Assembly (NCBI RefSeq): GCF_000744605.1
Contig: NZ_JQMG01000001.1
Span: 62,001 to 126,000 of the forward strand
DNA: 64,000 nucleotides
Origin: Methylotenera sp. L2L1
Lineage (GTDB): Bacteria > Pseudomonadota > Gammaproteobacteria > Burkholderiales > Methylophilaceae
Reading direction: 5' to 3'
Part shown: positions 25,432 through 34,831 of the stretch, piece by piece
How the letters are laid out: every line of letters begins with the position of its first letter
Numbering within the stretch: position 1 is the stretch's first letter
Notes under the pieces: model-generated
The model's database searches: none
The model's input: the letters and a program-made list of their open reading frames with translations, nothing else
Told to the model about the DNA's origin: nothing
Made by a program: the position numbers and the translations under genes

Positions 25432-25814
25432 ATATAATAAGCAAACATAAGCATCGAACAGGCGCCTAACACCAGCACAACCCGACTAGAGAGCCTTGCT
25501 TTATTGAGCGTCGTCATCCAATGCACATCCTGTCCCAAATGCCTTAACCCTGCATACAGGTGGTGAAAAAATGGCCAGGAAAAACCAATTAAAATAAGCT
25601 TTAAGGTCCAGTGCCTAAACATCGCACCCAACTTATCAAAACTTGACTCGCTACTGAGCGAAGTTTGCAGCGCCCAAATCAATGCTGGAATCAATAAAAA
25701 CAACAACATGCCACTCATTCGATGCAAAATCGACACCACAGCATTAATAGGCAAGCGAATCGTAAAAAGATTAAGATTCTTTGGCCTATTACGCACAGGT
25801 ACTTGCTTCGACAT
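25425..25814 (-). CDS. sdhC: Succinate dehydrogenase cytochrome b556 subunit
   Basis: 129-residue haem b subunit with three membrane helices. Family signatures are RPKNLNLFTIRLPINAVVSI, the HRMSGMLLFLLIPAL segment and HHLYAGLRHLGQDVHW with the haem-ligand His. The start adjoins the maeB stop directly, so the sdh genes are probably translated from a transcript starting upstream of maeB. Confidence 0.96.
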   Translation of the reverse strand: MSKQVPVRNRPKNLNLFTIRLPINAVVSILHRMSGMLLFLLIPALIWALQTSLSSESSFDKLGAMFRHWTLKLILIGFSWPFFHHLYAGLRHLGQDVHWMTTLNKARLSSRVVLVLGACSMLMFAYYIW

Positions 25815-27005
25815 TTAAGCTGCTCCAGCCACTGCTTTTGATACACGCGCTAACAGACGCGGATCAAATGGTTTAGGGATAATGTATGTTTTGCCAAACT
25901 CAAGCGCTTGCAGATTGTAAGCAGTCAACACTTCAGCAGGCACTGGTTCGCGTGCGAGCTCACTTAGCGCATGTGCCGCTGCAATTTTCATCGCCTCCGT
26001 GATTTGTTTGGCTTTAGCGTCTAACGCCCCTCTAAATAAATAGGGAAAGCACAACGCATTATTTACCTGATTAGGAAAGTCACTGCGTCCAGTTGCCATT
26101 AAAATATCATCACGAATCGCATGTGCCACACTTGGCAACACTTCTGGATCGGGGTTAGCTAATGCAAAAATAATTGGATTTTTTGCCATGCCTTTTATCA
26201 GACTGGCATCAAGTGCATTTTTAGCTGAAACGCCAACAAACACATCCGCATCTAGCATTGCATCTGCCAATGTTTTGATACTACTTGGGGTGATTGCAAG
26301 CTCACGATTATTATCATGTAGATCAGATCTGTCTGTATCCAGCACGCCTGTTCTATCTACCATCGTGATGTGATTTGCCCCCATACTTTTGAGCAATTTG
26401 GCACAAGAACACCCAGCTGCACCTGCTCCCAAAAACACGATCCTTGCAGTTGCTAATGTTTTACCCTGCAAATCCAGCGCATTCAACATCGCGGCAGCCA
26501 CAATCACCGCAGTACCGTGCTGATCATCATGAAACACCGGAATATCTAACCGTTTTTTCAGTTCATTCTCTATATAAAAACAGTGCGGTGCGGCAATATC
26601 TTCCAAATTAATACCGCCAAAGGTTGGTGAAATATTCACCACTGTCTGAATAAACTCATCCGGTGTTTTGGCATTAATCTCAATATCAAATACATCAATC
26701 CCAGCAAAGCGTTTAAACAATACAGCCTTGCCTTCCATCACCGGCTTGCTCGCTAACGCTCCCATATCACCCAAGCCCAATACAGCCGTTCCATCGGTGA
26801 TGACTGCAACCAAATTTCCTTTATTTGTGTACTTATAGGCATTACTTGCATCAGCGTGAATTGCCCTGACAGGCTCTGCAACACCAGGCGTATAGGCAAG
26901 CGATAAGTCATCTTGTGTAGCACAAGGCTTTGACGACTCCACACTAAGCTTTCCTGGTATTGGAAACTGGTGGTAATCAAGTGCCCGTTTTTTTAGATCG
27001 TCCAT
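25815..27005 (-). CDS. Malic enzyme, short bacterial form
   Basis: 396-residue oxidative decarboxylase turning malate into pyruvate and CO2. Key motifs are [68 protein letters not shown] and the nucleotide-binding [16 protein letters not shown]. It lacks the C-terminal phosphotransacetylase-like domain of the 750-residue MaeB form. The ATG at 27005 follows AAAAGGCG; a GTG five codons earlier contains that ribosome site and is rejected. As first gene of the sdh-fum operon it can drain malate made from methylcitrate-cycle succinate. NAD or NADP preference is not clear. Confidence 0.93.
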   Translation of the reverse strand: MDDLKKRALDYHQFPIPGKLSVESSKPCATQDDLSLAYTPGVAEPVRAIHADASNAYKYTNKGNLVAVITDGTAVLGLGDMGALASKPVMEGKAVLFKRFAGIDVFDIEINAKTPDEFIQTVVNISPTFGGINLEDIAAPHCFYIENELKKRLDIPVFHDDQHGTAVIVAAAMLNALDLQGKTLATARIVFLGAGAAGCSCAKLLKSMGANHITMVDRTGVLDTDRSDLHDNNRELAITPSSIKTLADAMLDADVFVGVSAKNALDASLIKGMAKNPIIFALANPDPEVLPSVAHAIRDDILMATGRSDFPNQVNNALCFPYLFRGALDAKAKQITEAMKIAAAHALSELAREPVPAEVLTAYNLQALEFGKTYIIPKPFDPRLLARVSKAVAGAA

Positions 27006-27055
27006 TTTTCGCCTTTTCACAACTTACAATTGCCTAAATTTACGCCGTCAAAATA

Positions 27056-27148
27056 TTTTAAAAATCTGCAGCGCTAAGAAGCCGAGTGCAGACAGTACGA
27101 GAAGTGCAACAAGCGAAGTCTGACAACGCCAATACTGATTTTCTAAAA
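27056..27148. repeat. Palindromic intergenic element B, related to element A
   Basis: Terminal inverted repeats TTTTAAAAATC (27056-27066) and GATTTTCTAAAA (27137-27148) flank a core with GACAGT, GCAACAAGCGAAG and GACAACGCC blocks in the same order as in the element at 11057-11159. It fills most of the space between the GntR gene and maeB. Confidence 0.5.
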
Positions 27149-27151
27149 CAT

Positions 27152-27886
27152 TCACTCAAGCTCACTCATGTAATGATGATCATCGGTTAAACACAAACCT
27201 AAGCGCCACTCCATTGGCTTATCACCATAAGTAAACGAAACACGCTCTATACTTAATAATGGAAAACCTTCTTTCAAACCAAGGGCTTTTGATACTTCTT
27301 GATCAGCAGCCACCGCCTTCAAGCGCTCCTCAGCACGTATCATGCGTATGCCAAACTGCGATTCGTACATGCTATACATCGAGCCATTACACTCTTCAAC
27401 CTTATTACCATTTAGCCCTTTAAATGTTGCCGCTGGCACAATCAAATGGTCATAAATGAGCGGACGACCTGAAAAAGTTAACAATCGCTTCACTTCTATC
27501 GTTGCTGCGCCAGCCTTAATCTCCAAAATCTTAGCGAGGTAATTATCCGCTTTCGATTTAACGCATGAGATTAGCTCGTTATGTAACAGCTCTTTTTTAC
27601 CGTCAACCGCAGTTAACCTTAAAAATCTAAGCTTAGTGACCTCTTCACTATGGGTCGCGACAAAAGTGCCTTTACCTTGCCTGCGGATCAAAATGTTTTC
27701 AGCAGACAGGCTATCAATGGCCTTGCGCACAGTACCTTGACTCACTTTATAACGTGCAGCCAGCTCTATCTCGCTAGGAATCACGTCACCAGGACCCCAC
27801 TCGCCCCCAATCAAACTTTGCGTGATCAACACTTTAATCTGATCATACAAAGGCCTGTAACTAGGTGAACTCAATTGCTTATCCAT
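27152..27886 (-). CDS. GntR-family (HutC subfamily) transcriptional regulator
   Basis: 244 residues. The winged helix-turn-helix occupies residues 8-75, with IPSEIELAARYKVSQGTVRKA as the HTH and a RRQGKGTFVA wing. The C-terminal UTRA ligand-binding domain follows (VKRLLTFSGRPLIYDHLIVP, then MRAEERLKAVAADQEVS, and the final SIERVSFTYGDKPMEWR). It sits between the two divergent halves of the methylcitrate locus, so it is the obvious candidate regulator. The ligand may be an organic acid or CoA-derived metabolite such as methylcitrate; this is inference. Confidence 0.9.
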   Translation of the reverse strand: MDKQLSSPSYRPLYDQIKVLITQSLIGGEWGPGDVIPSEIELAARYKVSQGTVRKAIDSLSAENILIRRQGKGTFVATHSEEVTKLRFLRLTAVDGKKELLHNELISCVKSKADNYLAKILEIKAGAATIEVKRLLTFSGRPLIYDHLIVPAATFKGLNGNKVEECNGSMYSMYESQFGIRMIRAEERLKAVAADQEVSKALGLKEGFPLLSIERVSFTYGDKPMEWRLGLCLTDDHHYMSELE

Positions 27887-27981
27887 AATTTTTACTACCT
27901 ATGCATTAGTTAACATCAACTTGCCAAATTTCCATGATTGAATTTATATCATGCAAAATAAAATTAGTCTAGTGTTTTATA

Positions 27982-28003
27982 TCTTATATAAGACATAAGA
28001 TAA
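27982..28003. promoter_or_regulatory. Candidate GntR operator upstream of the prp operon
   Basis: A perfect 12-base palindrome TCTTATATAAGA (27982-27993) overlaps a wider inverted repeat, TATCTTA to TAAGATA, ending by about 28003. It lies four bases upstream of a consensus -35 element and 95 bases from the divergent regulator start. Binding by the adjacent GntR protein is inference. Confidence 0.5.
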
Positions 28004-28006
28004 ATG

Positions 28007-28036
28007 TTGACACTTATTTAACTTCATCTATATAAT
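28007..28036 (+). promoter_or_regulatory. Consensus sigma-70 promoter of the prp operon
   Basis: Perfect -35 TTGACA (28007-28012) and perfect -10 TATAAT (28031-28036) with an 18-base spacer. The predicted start is near 28043, about 25 bases before the first ATG. A match to both hexamers is rare and points to a strong promoter that needs repression. Confidence 0.8.
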
Positions 28037-28068
28037 CAAATCCACATCTTTAGAAAGTCATATTGATT

Positions 28069-28950
28069 ATGGAACATCACATCTGCCCACGGCGCTCTAT
28101 GCTATATGTGCCAGGCTGCAACAAGCATTATCTTGATCGCGCCCGCACGCTAGCTGCTGACTCCGTCATCCTAGATCTGGGTGACCCGATTCTTGTAGAT
28201 GCAAAAGAGCTATCAAGAGCTAATGTAGTAGAAGCCATTCAGCAAGGTGGTTACGGCTCGCGCGAAGTAGTCGTGCGTGTGAATAATCTAGATTCCATCT
28301 GGGGGCTAGATGACATTCGCGCTGTAGCCAATATTGGTGCAGATGCGATTCTTTTTCCTAATATTGAATCACGAGAAGATGTACTCAAAGCACAGGCATA
28401 TTTAGATGAAGCTGGCGGTAGCCATATGCCTATCATGGTAATGATAGAAAGCCCGCTTGCTGTATTAAATGCCAAAGAAATCGCCGCTGCGTCAGATAGA
28501 ATCATCTGCATGGTGATGGCAACCTCGGACTTAATCTCTCAGCTACATGCCCATGTGACGCATGAACGCTCTGCGATCTTAACTTCGCTATCATTGGTGA
28601 TTCTAGCGGCACGCGCCTATGGCAGAAGCGTGATAGATGGCATCACTAGCGATTTCAAAAACATGCACTCTTTTGAGTATGCATGCAGATTGGGGCGCGA
28701 CATGGGCTTGGATGGAAAGTCACTAGTGCACCCTGCTCAAATTGCTTACTGTAATGATGCATACACACCAAAAGCCTCAGAAGTAGCTAACGCAAGGCTC
28801 ATTATCACCGCACTGAAAGAAGCGAATGAGGCGGGCCGCGGCACAGTAGTTGTGAACGACAAATTAGTCGAGCATCACCATATTAAAGCAGCACAGCGCT
28901 TGATTAAACTCCATGAAGCAATCATTGAGCTTGAAGAAGAATACATATAA
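28069..28950 (+). CDS. CitE-like (HpcH/HpaI family) protein with altered DLED motif
   Basis: 293-residue TIM-barrel protein close in length to the citrate lyase beta chain. It has MLYVPGCNKHYLDRAR, VVVRVNNLDS (binding Arg), VMIESPLAVLNAKEIA (metal Glu), MATSDLISQ (metal Asp) and LDGKSLVHPAQIAYCNDAYT. The usual DLEDAV reads DLGDPI, and the Gly usually preceding the metal-site Asp region is replaced (MATSD). It may thus act on a different substrate or as a thioesterase-like or non-catalytic paralog. First gene behind the strong promoter. The ATG at 28069 is preferred to a TTG two codons upstream. It abuts the next gene directly. Confidence 0.82.
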   Translation: MEHHICPRRSMLYVPGCNKHYLDRARTLAADSVILDLGDPILVDAKELSRANVVEAIQQGGYGSREVVVRVNNLDSIWGLDDIRAVANIGADAILFPNIESREDVLKAQAYLDEAGGSHMPIMVMIESPLAVLNAKEIAAASDRIICMVMATSDLISQLHAHVTHERSAILTSLSLVILAARAYGRSVIDGITSDFKNMHSFEYACRLGRDMGLDGKSLVHPAQIAYCNDAYTPKASEVANARLIITALKEANEAGRGTVVVNDKLVEHHHIKAAQRLIKLHEAIIELEEEYI

Positions 28951-30030
28951 ATGGCGACTATCATGCAATCAAACAAAACATCATCAGGACGGTTTTTTGA
29001 GCACTTCACATTAAACGAAGTAATTCATCACGCTACCCCGCGCACCATTACAGCTGGTGATGTCGCGCTTTATATCGGATTAACCGGTAGTCGTAATCCA
29101 TTGCATTGCAGCGAGCCTTTTGCGCAAAGCGTGGGCTACCAATCTGCCCCAATAGATGACTTACTTACGTTTCATATCGCTTTTGGCAAAACCGTACCTG
29201 ATATTTCTGTGAACGCAGTGGCAAATTTAGGCTATGCAGATGTGCGCTTCTTACAGCCCGTATCTATAGGCGACACACTAAGCACATCCAGCCAAGTGAT
29301 AGGACTTAAACAAAACTCCAACGGTAAAAATGGGGTGGTCTATGTACGCTCAACCGCCGTTAACCAACATAAGCAACCCGTTTTAAGCTGGGTGCGTTGG
29401 GTGATGGTGCACAAAAATGACACTAGCGCCCCAGCGCCTGAAACTACAGTGCCTGAGTTACCGGCGTTTGTTGCAGCGAACCAACTAAACATCCCTGCAT
29501 ATTTAACGGCAAACCATTTTGACCAACAAGCGACAGGTGGCCAATTCTACTGGGAAGACTATCAAGCAGACGAGCGCATTAACCACGCCGCTGGCATGAC
29601 CATCAACGAAAGCGACCACTCGCTAGCTACGCGTCTTTATCAAAATAATGCGCGCTTGCATTTTGATGCGCATTTAATGCAGTTCTCCTCCTTCGGCAAA
29701 CGCTTGGTGTACGGCGGCATCGTTATTTCTGCATGCCGAGCATTGAGTTATGAAGGGCTAGAGAATGCCATCAGCATTGTTGCCATTAACGCAGGTACAC
29801 ATGCAAACCCATGCTTTGCGGGCGACACCATTTATACATTTACCGAAGTGTTAGATCGCTGGGAATTGCCAAACAGAAGCGATGTTGGTGCGCTCAGGTT
29901 ACGCATGATAGGCATCAAAAACATGAGTTCAGCCGATTTGGCAGAAACCAAACAATTTAACAGTTACCACCCTAATGTAGTACTTGATCTTGATTACACG
30001 GTACTTATGCCACGCAAAGGAAATCAATAA
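28951..30030 (+). CDS. mch: Mesaconyl-CoA hydratase (beta-methylmalyl-CoA dehydratase)
   Basis: 359-residue double hot-dog (MaoC-type) enzyme that interconverts mesaconyl-CoA and beta-methylmalyl-CoA. The N-half matches what I recall of Rhodobacter Mch closely: HHATPRTITAGDVALYIGLT, GSRNPLHCSEPFAQSVG, APIDDLLTFHIAFGKTVPDI and GDTLSTSSQVIGLKQN. The C-half has HAGMTINESDHSLATRLYQN, RLVYGGIVISACRALS and NPCFAGDTIYTFTE. The enzyme is known from the ethylmalonyl-CoA pathway and 3-hydroxypropionate cycle; here it is embedded in a methylcitrate locus. It ends overlapping the next lyase start by one base, so translation is coupled. Confidence 0.88.
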   Translation: MATIMQSNKTSSGRFFEHFTLNEVIHHATPRTITAGDVALYIGLTGSRNPLHCSEPFAQSVGYQSAPIDDLLTFHIAFGKTVPDISVNAVANLGYADVRFLQPVSIGDTLSTSSQVIGLKQNSNGKNGVVYVRSTAVNQHKQPVLSWVRWVMVHKNDTSAPAPETTVPELPAFVAANQLNIPAYLTANHFDQQATGGQFYWEDYQADERINHAAGMTINESDHSLATRLYQNNARLHFDAHLMQFSSFGKRLVYGGIVISACRALSYEGLENAISIVAINAGTHANPCFAGDTIYTFTEVLDRWELPNRSDVGALRLRMIGIKNMSSADLAETKQFNSYHPNVVLDLDYTVLMPRKGNQ

Positions 30031-31028
30031 TGGCTGTGACTCTAACCCCAAAACACCCGAACGAAGCGCTATTTGGCGGCGAAAAACCATTCCCGCTGAT
30101 TCCTGCCTGCGAGCACTTTGCTGGCAGTGAAAAACTCATATTAAAAGCACTATCACTGCAAGATAGCATTGGTGCTGTCTTTGATATTACTTGTGACTGT
30201 GAAGATGGCGCAGCTGCCGGACAAGAGCGTGAACATGCAGAAATGATCGTTCGTGTATTAAATTCGGATGTGAACAAACACAAAATGGCAGGCGCACGTA
30301 TTCATGATTACACCCATCCGGGATGGAAACTAGATATCGACATCTTAGTTGCTGGTGCAGGCAAGGTATTGAGCTACATTACGATTCCTAAATGTACTGA
30401 TATCAGCCAAGCCAGTGAAATGATTCAATACATTCAAAAAGTGGCTAAACAAAATAACATTGAACGTGTGATTCCAATTCACATCTTGATTGAAACACAC
30501 GGCGCACTCAAACAAGTGCACGAAATTGCCGCACTACCATGGTTGCAAGTACTGGATTTTGGCTTGATGGATTTTGTCAGTGCGCATCATGGTGCAATCC
30601 CTGCAAGCGCGATGCGTAGCCCTGGCCAGTTCGAACACCGTCTTTTAGCGCGTGCGAAATCAGAAGTAGTTGCCGCAGCGCTCGCCAATGGCGTTGTTCC
30701 TGCGCATAACGTCACACTAGACTTAAAAAATGTAGAAACGACATTAAACGACGCCAGCCGCGCACGCAATGAGTTTGGTTTTATGCGCATGTGGAGCATT
30801 TACCCGACACAAATTCAGGCCATTGTGGATGCGATGAAGCCCAACTTTGATGAGGTGATTGATGCCGCCAACATCCTGCTTGCCGCACAACAAGCCGATT
30901 GGGGGCCGATTCAATACAATGGTGAGTTACATGACCGTGCAACCTACAGATACTTTTGGGAAGTGTTGCAAAAAGCCAGACTTACCCGAGTAGAAATTTC
31001 TGCAGAAGCGACTGCAGCATTTTTTTAA
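30030..31028 (+). CDS. HpcH/HpaI family lyase, malyl-CoA/beta-methylmalyl-CoA lyase-like
   Basis: 332-residue TIM-barrel protein of the CoA-ester lyase superfamily. Landmarks are FPLIPACEHFAGSEKLILKA, DITCDCEDGAAAGQEREHA (acidic site), GARIHDYTHPGWKLDID (Arg), IPIHILIETHGAL (metal Glu), VLDFGLMDFVSAHHGAIP (metal Asp) and MRMWSIYPTQIQAIVDAM. Directly coupled to mesaconyl-CoA hydratase, it is the best candidate to split beta-methylmalyl-CoA into propionyl-CoA and glyoxylate, or to run this in reverse. Propionyl-CoA is the substrate of PrpC downstream. Substrate is inferred from context. Confidence 0.85.
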   Translation: MAVTLTPKHPNEALFGGEKPFPLIPACEHFAGSEKLILKALSLQDSIGAVFDITCDCEDGAAAGQEREHAEMIVRVLNSDVNKHKMAGARIHDYTHPGWKLDIDILVAGAGKVLSYITIPKCTDISQASEMIQYIQKVAKQNNIERVIPIHILIETHGALKQVHEIAALPWLQVLDFGLMDFVSAHHGAIPASAMRSPGQFEHRLLARAKSEVVAAALANGVVPAHNVTLDLKNVETTLNDASRARNEFGFMRMWSIYPTQIQAIVDAMKPNFDEVIDAANILLAAQQADWGPIQYNGELHDRATYRYFWEVLQKARLTRVEISAEATAAFF

Positions 31029-31036
31029 ACAACTAA

Positions 31037-31090
31037 CCATCCAGCAACCTAACACCAATCGGCATGTATTTATGCTGCCGACAGGATGGG
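31037..31090 (+). other. Two-part hairpin between the lyase gene and prpB
   Basis: Outer arms CCATCC (31037-31042) and GGATGG (31084-31089) enclose an inner stem TCGGCA (31059-31064) / TGCCGA (31076-31081), followed by GCTTTTA. It could be an intra-operon terminator/attenuator or a structured leader ahead of prpB, which starts 68 bases later. Confidence 0.45.
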
Positions 31091-31157
31091 CTTTTAATTC
31101 AACCCACGCTGTCATAGCAATCTCGCGTGATTAAAATGAACTAAAGGAAGTAGCAAC

Positions 31158-32042
31158 ATGAGCAAACAAGCGACCGCAGGTAGCCGTTTCAGAGCCGCAT
31201 TAAGCGCAGAAACACCTTTACAAATCATAGGTGCAATCAACGCTTATCATGCATTACTCGCCACGCAAACTGGTTACAAGGCTTTATATTTATCCGGTGG
31301 CGGAGTTGCTGCAGGCTCACTAGGTATTCCGGATTTAGGCATATCCACACTGGAAGATGTGCTGATTGACGTACGTAGAATCACCGATGTGACAGAGACA
31401 CCGTTACTAGTGGATATCGACACTGGCTTTGGCGGCGCATTCAACATTGCTCGCAGTATCAAAAGCATCATTAAAGCTGGCGCAGGCGCGGTACATATTG
31501 AAGACCAAGTGCAAGCGAAGCGCTGCGGCCACCGCCCCAACAAGGCGATTGTCAGCCAAGCTGAAATGGTAGACCGCATTAAAGCCGCTGTGGATGCAAA
31601 AACGGACCCAGATTTCGTGATTATGGCGCGCACTGATGCACTGGCAGTCGAAGGCCTGCAATCCGCAATTGACCGCGCCTGTGCCTGTGTTGAAGCTGGC
31701 GCAGACATGATCTTCCCCGAGGCGATCACTGAACTCAGCATGTATCAACAGTTTGCAGATGCAGTGAAAGTGCCAGTGCTCGCCAACATTACCGAGTTTG
31801 GCTCCACGCCACTATTCACCGTAGATGAGTTACGCAGTGCGCATGTGAGCATGGTGCTCTACCCGCTTTCAGCATTTAGAGCCATGAATCAGGCTGCGCT
31901 GAATGTGTACCAAGCTGTACGCAAAGACGGCACACAAGCTAATGTAGTTAGCACTATGCAAACACGCGCAGCACTGTACGAACACCTGAACTATCACGCT
32001 TACGAGCAAAAGCTGGACGCATTATTTAAGGGAGAAAAGTAG
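31158..32042 (+). CDS. prpB: 2-Methylisocitrate lyase
   Basis: 294-residue PEP mutase/isocitrate lyase superfamily enzyme that splits 2-methylisocitrate into succinate and pyruvate. The signature KRCGH appears in [15 protein letters not shown], metal-binding [11 protein letters not shown] and HIEDQVQ precede it, and [12 protein letters not shown] and [13 protein letters not shown] follow. Length is standard for PrpB, shorter than isocitrate lyase. An AAAGGAAG site precedes the ATG. prpC begins one base after the stop. Confidence 0.96.
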   Translation: MSKQATAGSRFRAALSAETPLQIIGAINAYHALLATQTGYKALYLSGGGVAAGSLGIPDLGISTLEDVLIDVRRITDVTETPLLVDIDTGFGGAFNIARSIKSIIKAGAGAVHIEDQVQAKRCGHRPNKAIVSQAEMVDRIKAAVDAKTDPDFVIMARTDALAVEGLQSAIDRACACVEAGADMIFPEAITELSMYQQFADAVKVPVLANITEFGSTPLFTVDELRSAHVSMVLYPLSAFRAMNQAALNVYQAVRKDGTQANVVSTMQTRAALYEHLNYHAYEQKLDALFKGEK

Positions 32043-32043
32043 C

Positions 32044-33198
32044 ATGACACAAGCCACCACTACTCAAGAACCTAAAAAGAAAAAAGGCGTAGCCCTTGCC
32101 GGCATTTCCGCAGGCACTACGGCAATCTGTACCGTTGGCCACACTGGCAATGATTTACATTACCGCGGTTACGACATTATCGAACTAGCAAAATCTGCAA
32201 CATTTGAAGAAGTAGCTCACCTGTTGATTCATGGCGCACTGCCAAATAAAGCAGAACTGGCTACCTACCATCAAAAACTGAAGAAGTTACGTGGCCTGCC
32301 CGATGGCTTAAAAAAGGTATTAGAGCAAATTCCGGCGAATGCACACCCGATGGATGTGATGCGCACCGGCTGCTCTATGCTAGGCACACTAGAGCCTGAA
32401 TCAAGCGACCGCAATATTGAAGATGCAAAAAACTTGGGCGATAGACTAATTGCCTGTTTTGGCTCTATTTTGATTTACTGGTATCACTTTAGCCACAACC
32501 AGAAGCGTATAGAAGTCGAAACCGACGAAGACTCGATTGCCGCACATTTCCTACATTTGCTGCATGGCAAAAAACCATCTGATTTACACATCAGTGCCAT
32601 GAACACATCGCTTGTACTGTATGCAGAACATGAATTTAACGCCTCAACCTTTACGGCGCGCGTGGTGGCAGGCACCCTATCCGATATGTACTCGTGCATT
32701 ACCGGCGCCATTGGCGCACTGCGCGGACCTAAACACGGCGGTGCGAATGAAGCCGCCATGGAAATCATTGAACGCTACAAAACCGCCGATGAAGCCGAGG
32801 CCGATATCATGCAACGCATGGCGCGCAAAGAAATCATTATCGGCTTTGGTCACCCTGTTTACACCATTGCAGACCCAAGAAACGAATCCATCAAAGCCGT
32901 TAGCCGCAAGTTATGTGAAGATAACGGCAACATGACCTTATTTGATGTGTCCGCTCGCATTGAAGAAACCATGTGGCGCGAGAAAAAAATGTTCCCTAAC
33001 CTGGATTGGTACAGCGCATCCAGCTACCACATGATGGGCATCCCAACCGGCATGTTCACCCCGATTTTTGTGATCTCACGCACCACAGGCTGGGTCGCCC
33101 ATGTGATTGAACAACGCATTGATAACAAAATCATCCGCCCTAATGCGGAGTATATCGGCCCGGAAAATCGGGCATATGTACCGTTAAATATGCGCTAA
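32044..33198 (+). CDS. prpC: 2-Methylcitrate synthase
   Basis: 384-residue citrate synthase family enzyme condensing propionyl-CoA with oxaloacetate. Active-site segments are [46 protein letters not shown] and the C-terminal NRAYVPL. The N-terminus [18 protein letters not shown] with LHYRGYDI is typical of PrpC rather than the longer GltA form, though PrpC may also accept acetyl-CoA. It is placed between prpB and prpD. Confidence 0.96.
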   Translation: MTQATTTQEPKKKKGVALAGISAGTTAICTVGHTGNDLHYRGYDIIELAKSATFEEVAHLLIHGALPNKAELATYHQKLKKLRGLPDGLKKVLEQIPANAHPMDVMRTGCSMLGTLEPESSDRNIEDAKNLGDRLIACFGSILIYWYHFSHNQKRIEVETDEDSIAAHFLHLLHGKKPSDLHISAMNTSLVLYAEHEFNASTFTARVVAGTLSDMYSCITGAIGALRGPKHGGANEAAMEIIERYKTADEAEADIMQRMARKEIIIGFGHPVYTIADPRNESIKAVSRKLCEDNGNMTLFDVSARIEETMWREKKMFPNLDWYSASSYHMMGIPTGMFTPIFVISRTTGWVAHVIEQRIDNKIIRPNAEYIGPENRAYVPLNMR

Positions 33199-33206
33199 TC
33201 CATACA

Positions 33207-33290
33207 TCCGTCATTCCCGTGCAAACGGGAATCCATTTCAAAATAGCAAGTAGTAGCAAAGTGGATTCCCACTTTCGTGGGAATGACGGA
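33207..33290. repeat. dRS3-like inverted-repeat element between prpC and prpD
   Basis: 84-base element with TCCGTCATTCCC / GGGAATGACGGA termini. It contains two 20-base units fitting ATTCCC-N8-GGGAAT (33213-33232 and 33265-33284), the pattern known as dRS3 in Neisseria. A second copy lies at 55999-56073. Confidence 0.85.
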
Positions 33291-33328
33291 TTAACTAAAA
33301 ATTATTTTTATATTGAAAGTGTTTAACC

Positions 33329-34792
33329 ATGTCAGCTCACATCTCAAACGTCCGTCCCGCACCTGACCAAGTCATTGTTGATATTGCCAATTACGTTGCT
33401 GATTTTGAAATCAATAGCGACGAAGCCTATGACACCGCACGCAATTGTCTGATGGATACATTAGGCTGTGGGTTTGAAGCATTGGATTACCCGGCTTGCA
33501 CTAAGTTACTCGGGCCTGTGATTGCTGGCACTGTGGTGCCTAATGGCGCAAAAGTACCGGGCACTAACTTCCAGCTTGACCCTATCCTGGCCGCATTCAA
33601 TATTGGCGCTATGATCCGCTGGTTAGACTTTAACGATACATGGCTGGCCGCAGAATGGGGCCATCCGTCTGATAATCTGGGTGGTATTTTAGCGGTGGCA
33701 GATTACATGTCGCGCAAGAACATTACGGAAGGCAAAGCACCGCTGACGGTAAAAGACGTACTTACTTCCATGATTAAAGCCCATGAGATTCAAGGCGTGC
33801 TGGCATTAGAAAATAGCTTTAACCGTGTGGGTTTAGACCACGTGATTTTAGTGAAAATCGCCTCTACCGCAGTGGTGGCCAAACTACTAGGCGGCAATAA
33901 AGAAGATATTATCAATGCTGTTTCTAATGCTTTTGTTGACGGCCAAAGCTTACGTACCTATCGCCACAGCCCGAATACCGGCTCACGCAAATCTTGGGCG
34001 GCTGGCGATGCCACCTCACGCGCGGTAAGGCTGGCTTGGATGACGATGCAAGGCGAAATGGGCTACCCCTCTGCGCTCACTGCAAAAACTTGGGGCTTCT
34101 ATGACGTGCTATTCAAAGGCAACGCGTTTAAATTCCAACGCACTTACGGCTCTTATGTGATGGAGCAAGTGCTTTTCAAAATCTCGTTCCCAGCAGAGTT
34201 CCATGCACAAACAGCGGTGGAATGCGCATTGCAGCTAAATAAAGAAGTCGGCAACCGACTGCAAACTGTAGACCAAATTGCAGAAATCGACAAAATCGTG
34301 ATTACTACGCACGAGTCTGCAATCCGCATCATTGATAAAACCGGCCCGCTTGATAACCCAGCTGACCGCGACCATTGTATTCAGTACATGGCAGCCATCG
34401 GTCTATTAAAAGGTAATCTAACAGCGCAGGACTATGAAGATGAAGCCGCAGCGGACCCACGCATTGATGCTATTCGCAGCAAAATGACCTGTGTAGAAAA
34501 AGCAGAATACACGCGCGATTATCTAGACCCAGAAAAACGCTCGATTGCTAACGCGATTCAAATCTTCTTTAAAGATGGCTCCAGCTCCAGCAACATCGCC
34601 GTTGAATACCCTATCGGGCACCGCCGTCGCCGTGGTGAAGGCATCCCTGAATTAGTGAAAAAATTCAAAATCAATTTAGCACGTAGATTTGATACTAAGA
34701 AACAAGCAGATATTTTGGCTTTATGCTTGGCACAGAATACGCTAGAAACGATGCCAGTAAATGAGTTTGTAGATATGCTCTGGCAAGGCTAA
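33329..34792 (+). CDS. prpD: 2-Methylcitrate dehydratase
   Basis: 487-residue MmgE/PrpD family enzyme dehydrating 2-methylcitrate to 2-methyl-cis-aconitate. Recognisable segments are [60 protein letters not shown] and [23 protein letters not shown] [13 protein letters not shown]. It is the PrpD (cofactor-free) rather than the AcnD route, matching the presence of acnB and absence of prpF. It lies 130 bases after prpC, with a dRS3-like repeat in the gap. Confidence 0.96.
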   Translation: MSAHISNVRPAPDQVIVDIANYVADFEINSDEAYDTARNCLMDTLGCGFEALDYPACTKLLGPVIAGTVVPNGAKVPGTNFQLDPILAAFNIGAMIRWLDFNDTWLAAEWGHPSDNLGGILAVADYMSRKNITEGKAPLTVKDVLTSMIKAHEIQGVLALENSFNRVGLDHVILVKIASTAVVAKLLGGNKEDIINAVSNAFVDGQSLRTYRHSPNTGSRKSWAAGDATSRAVRLAWMTMQGEMGYPSALTAKTWGFYDVLFKGNAFKFQRTYGSYVMEQVLFKISFPAEFHAQTAVECALQLNKEVGNRLQTVDQIAEIDKIVITTHESAIRIIDKTGPLDNPADRDHCIQYMAAIGLLKGNLTAQDYEDEAAADPRIDAIRSKMTCVEKAEYTRDYLDPEKRSIANAIQIFFKDGSSSSNIAVEYPIGHRRRRGEGIPELVKKFKINLARRFDTKKQADILALCLAQNTLETMPVNEFVDMLWQG

Positions 34793-34831
34793 TCAATAGG
34801 CGGGCGAAATCATCAATTTTGCCCGCTCACA

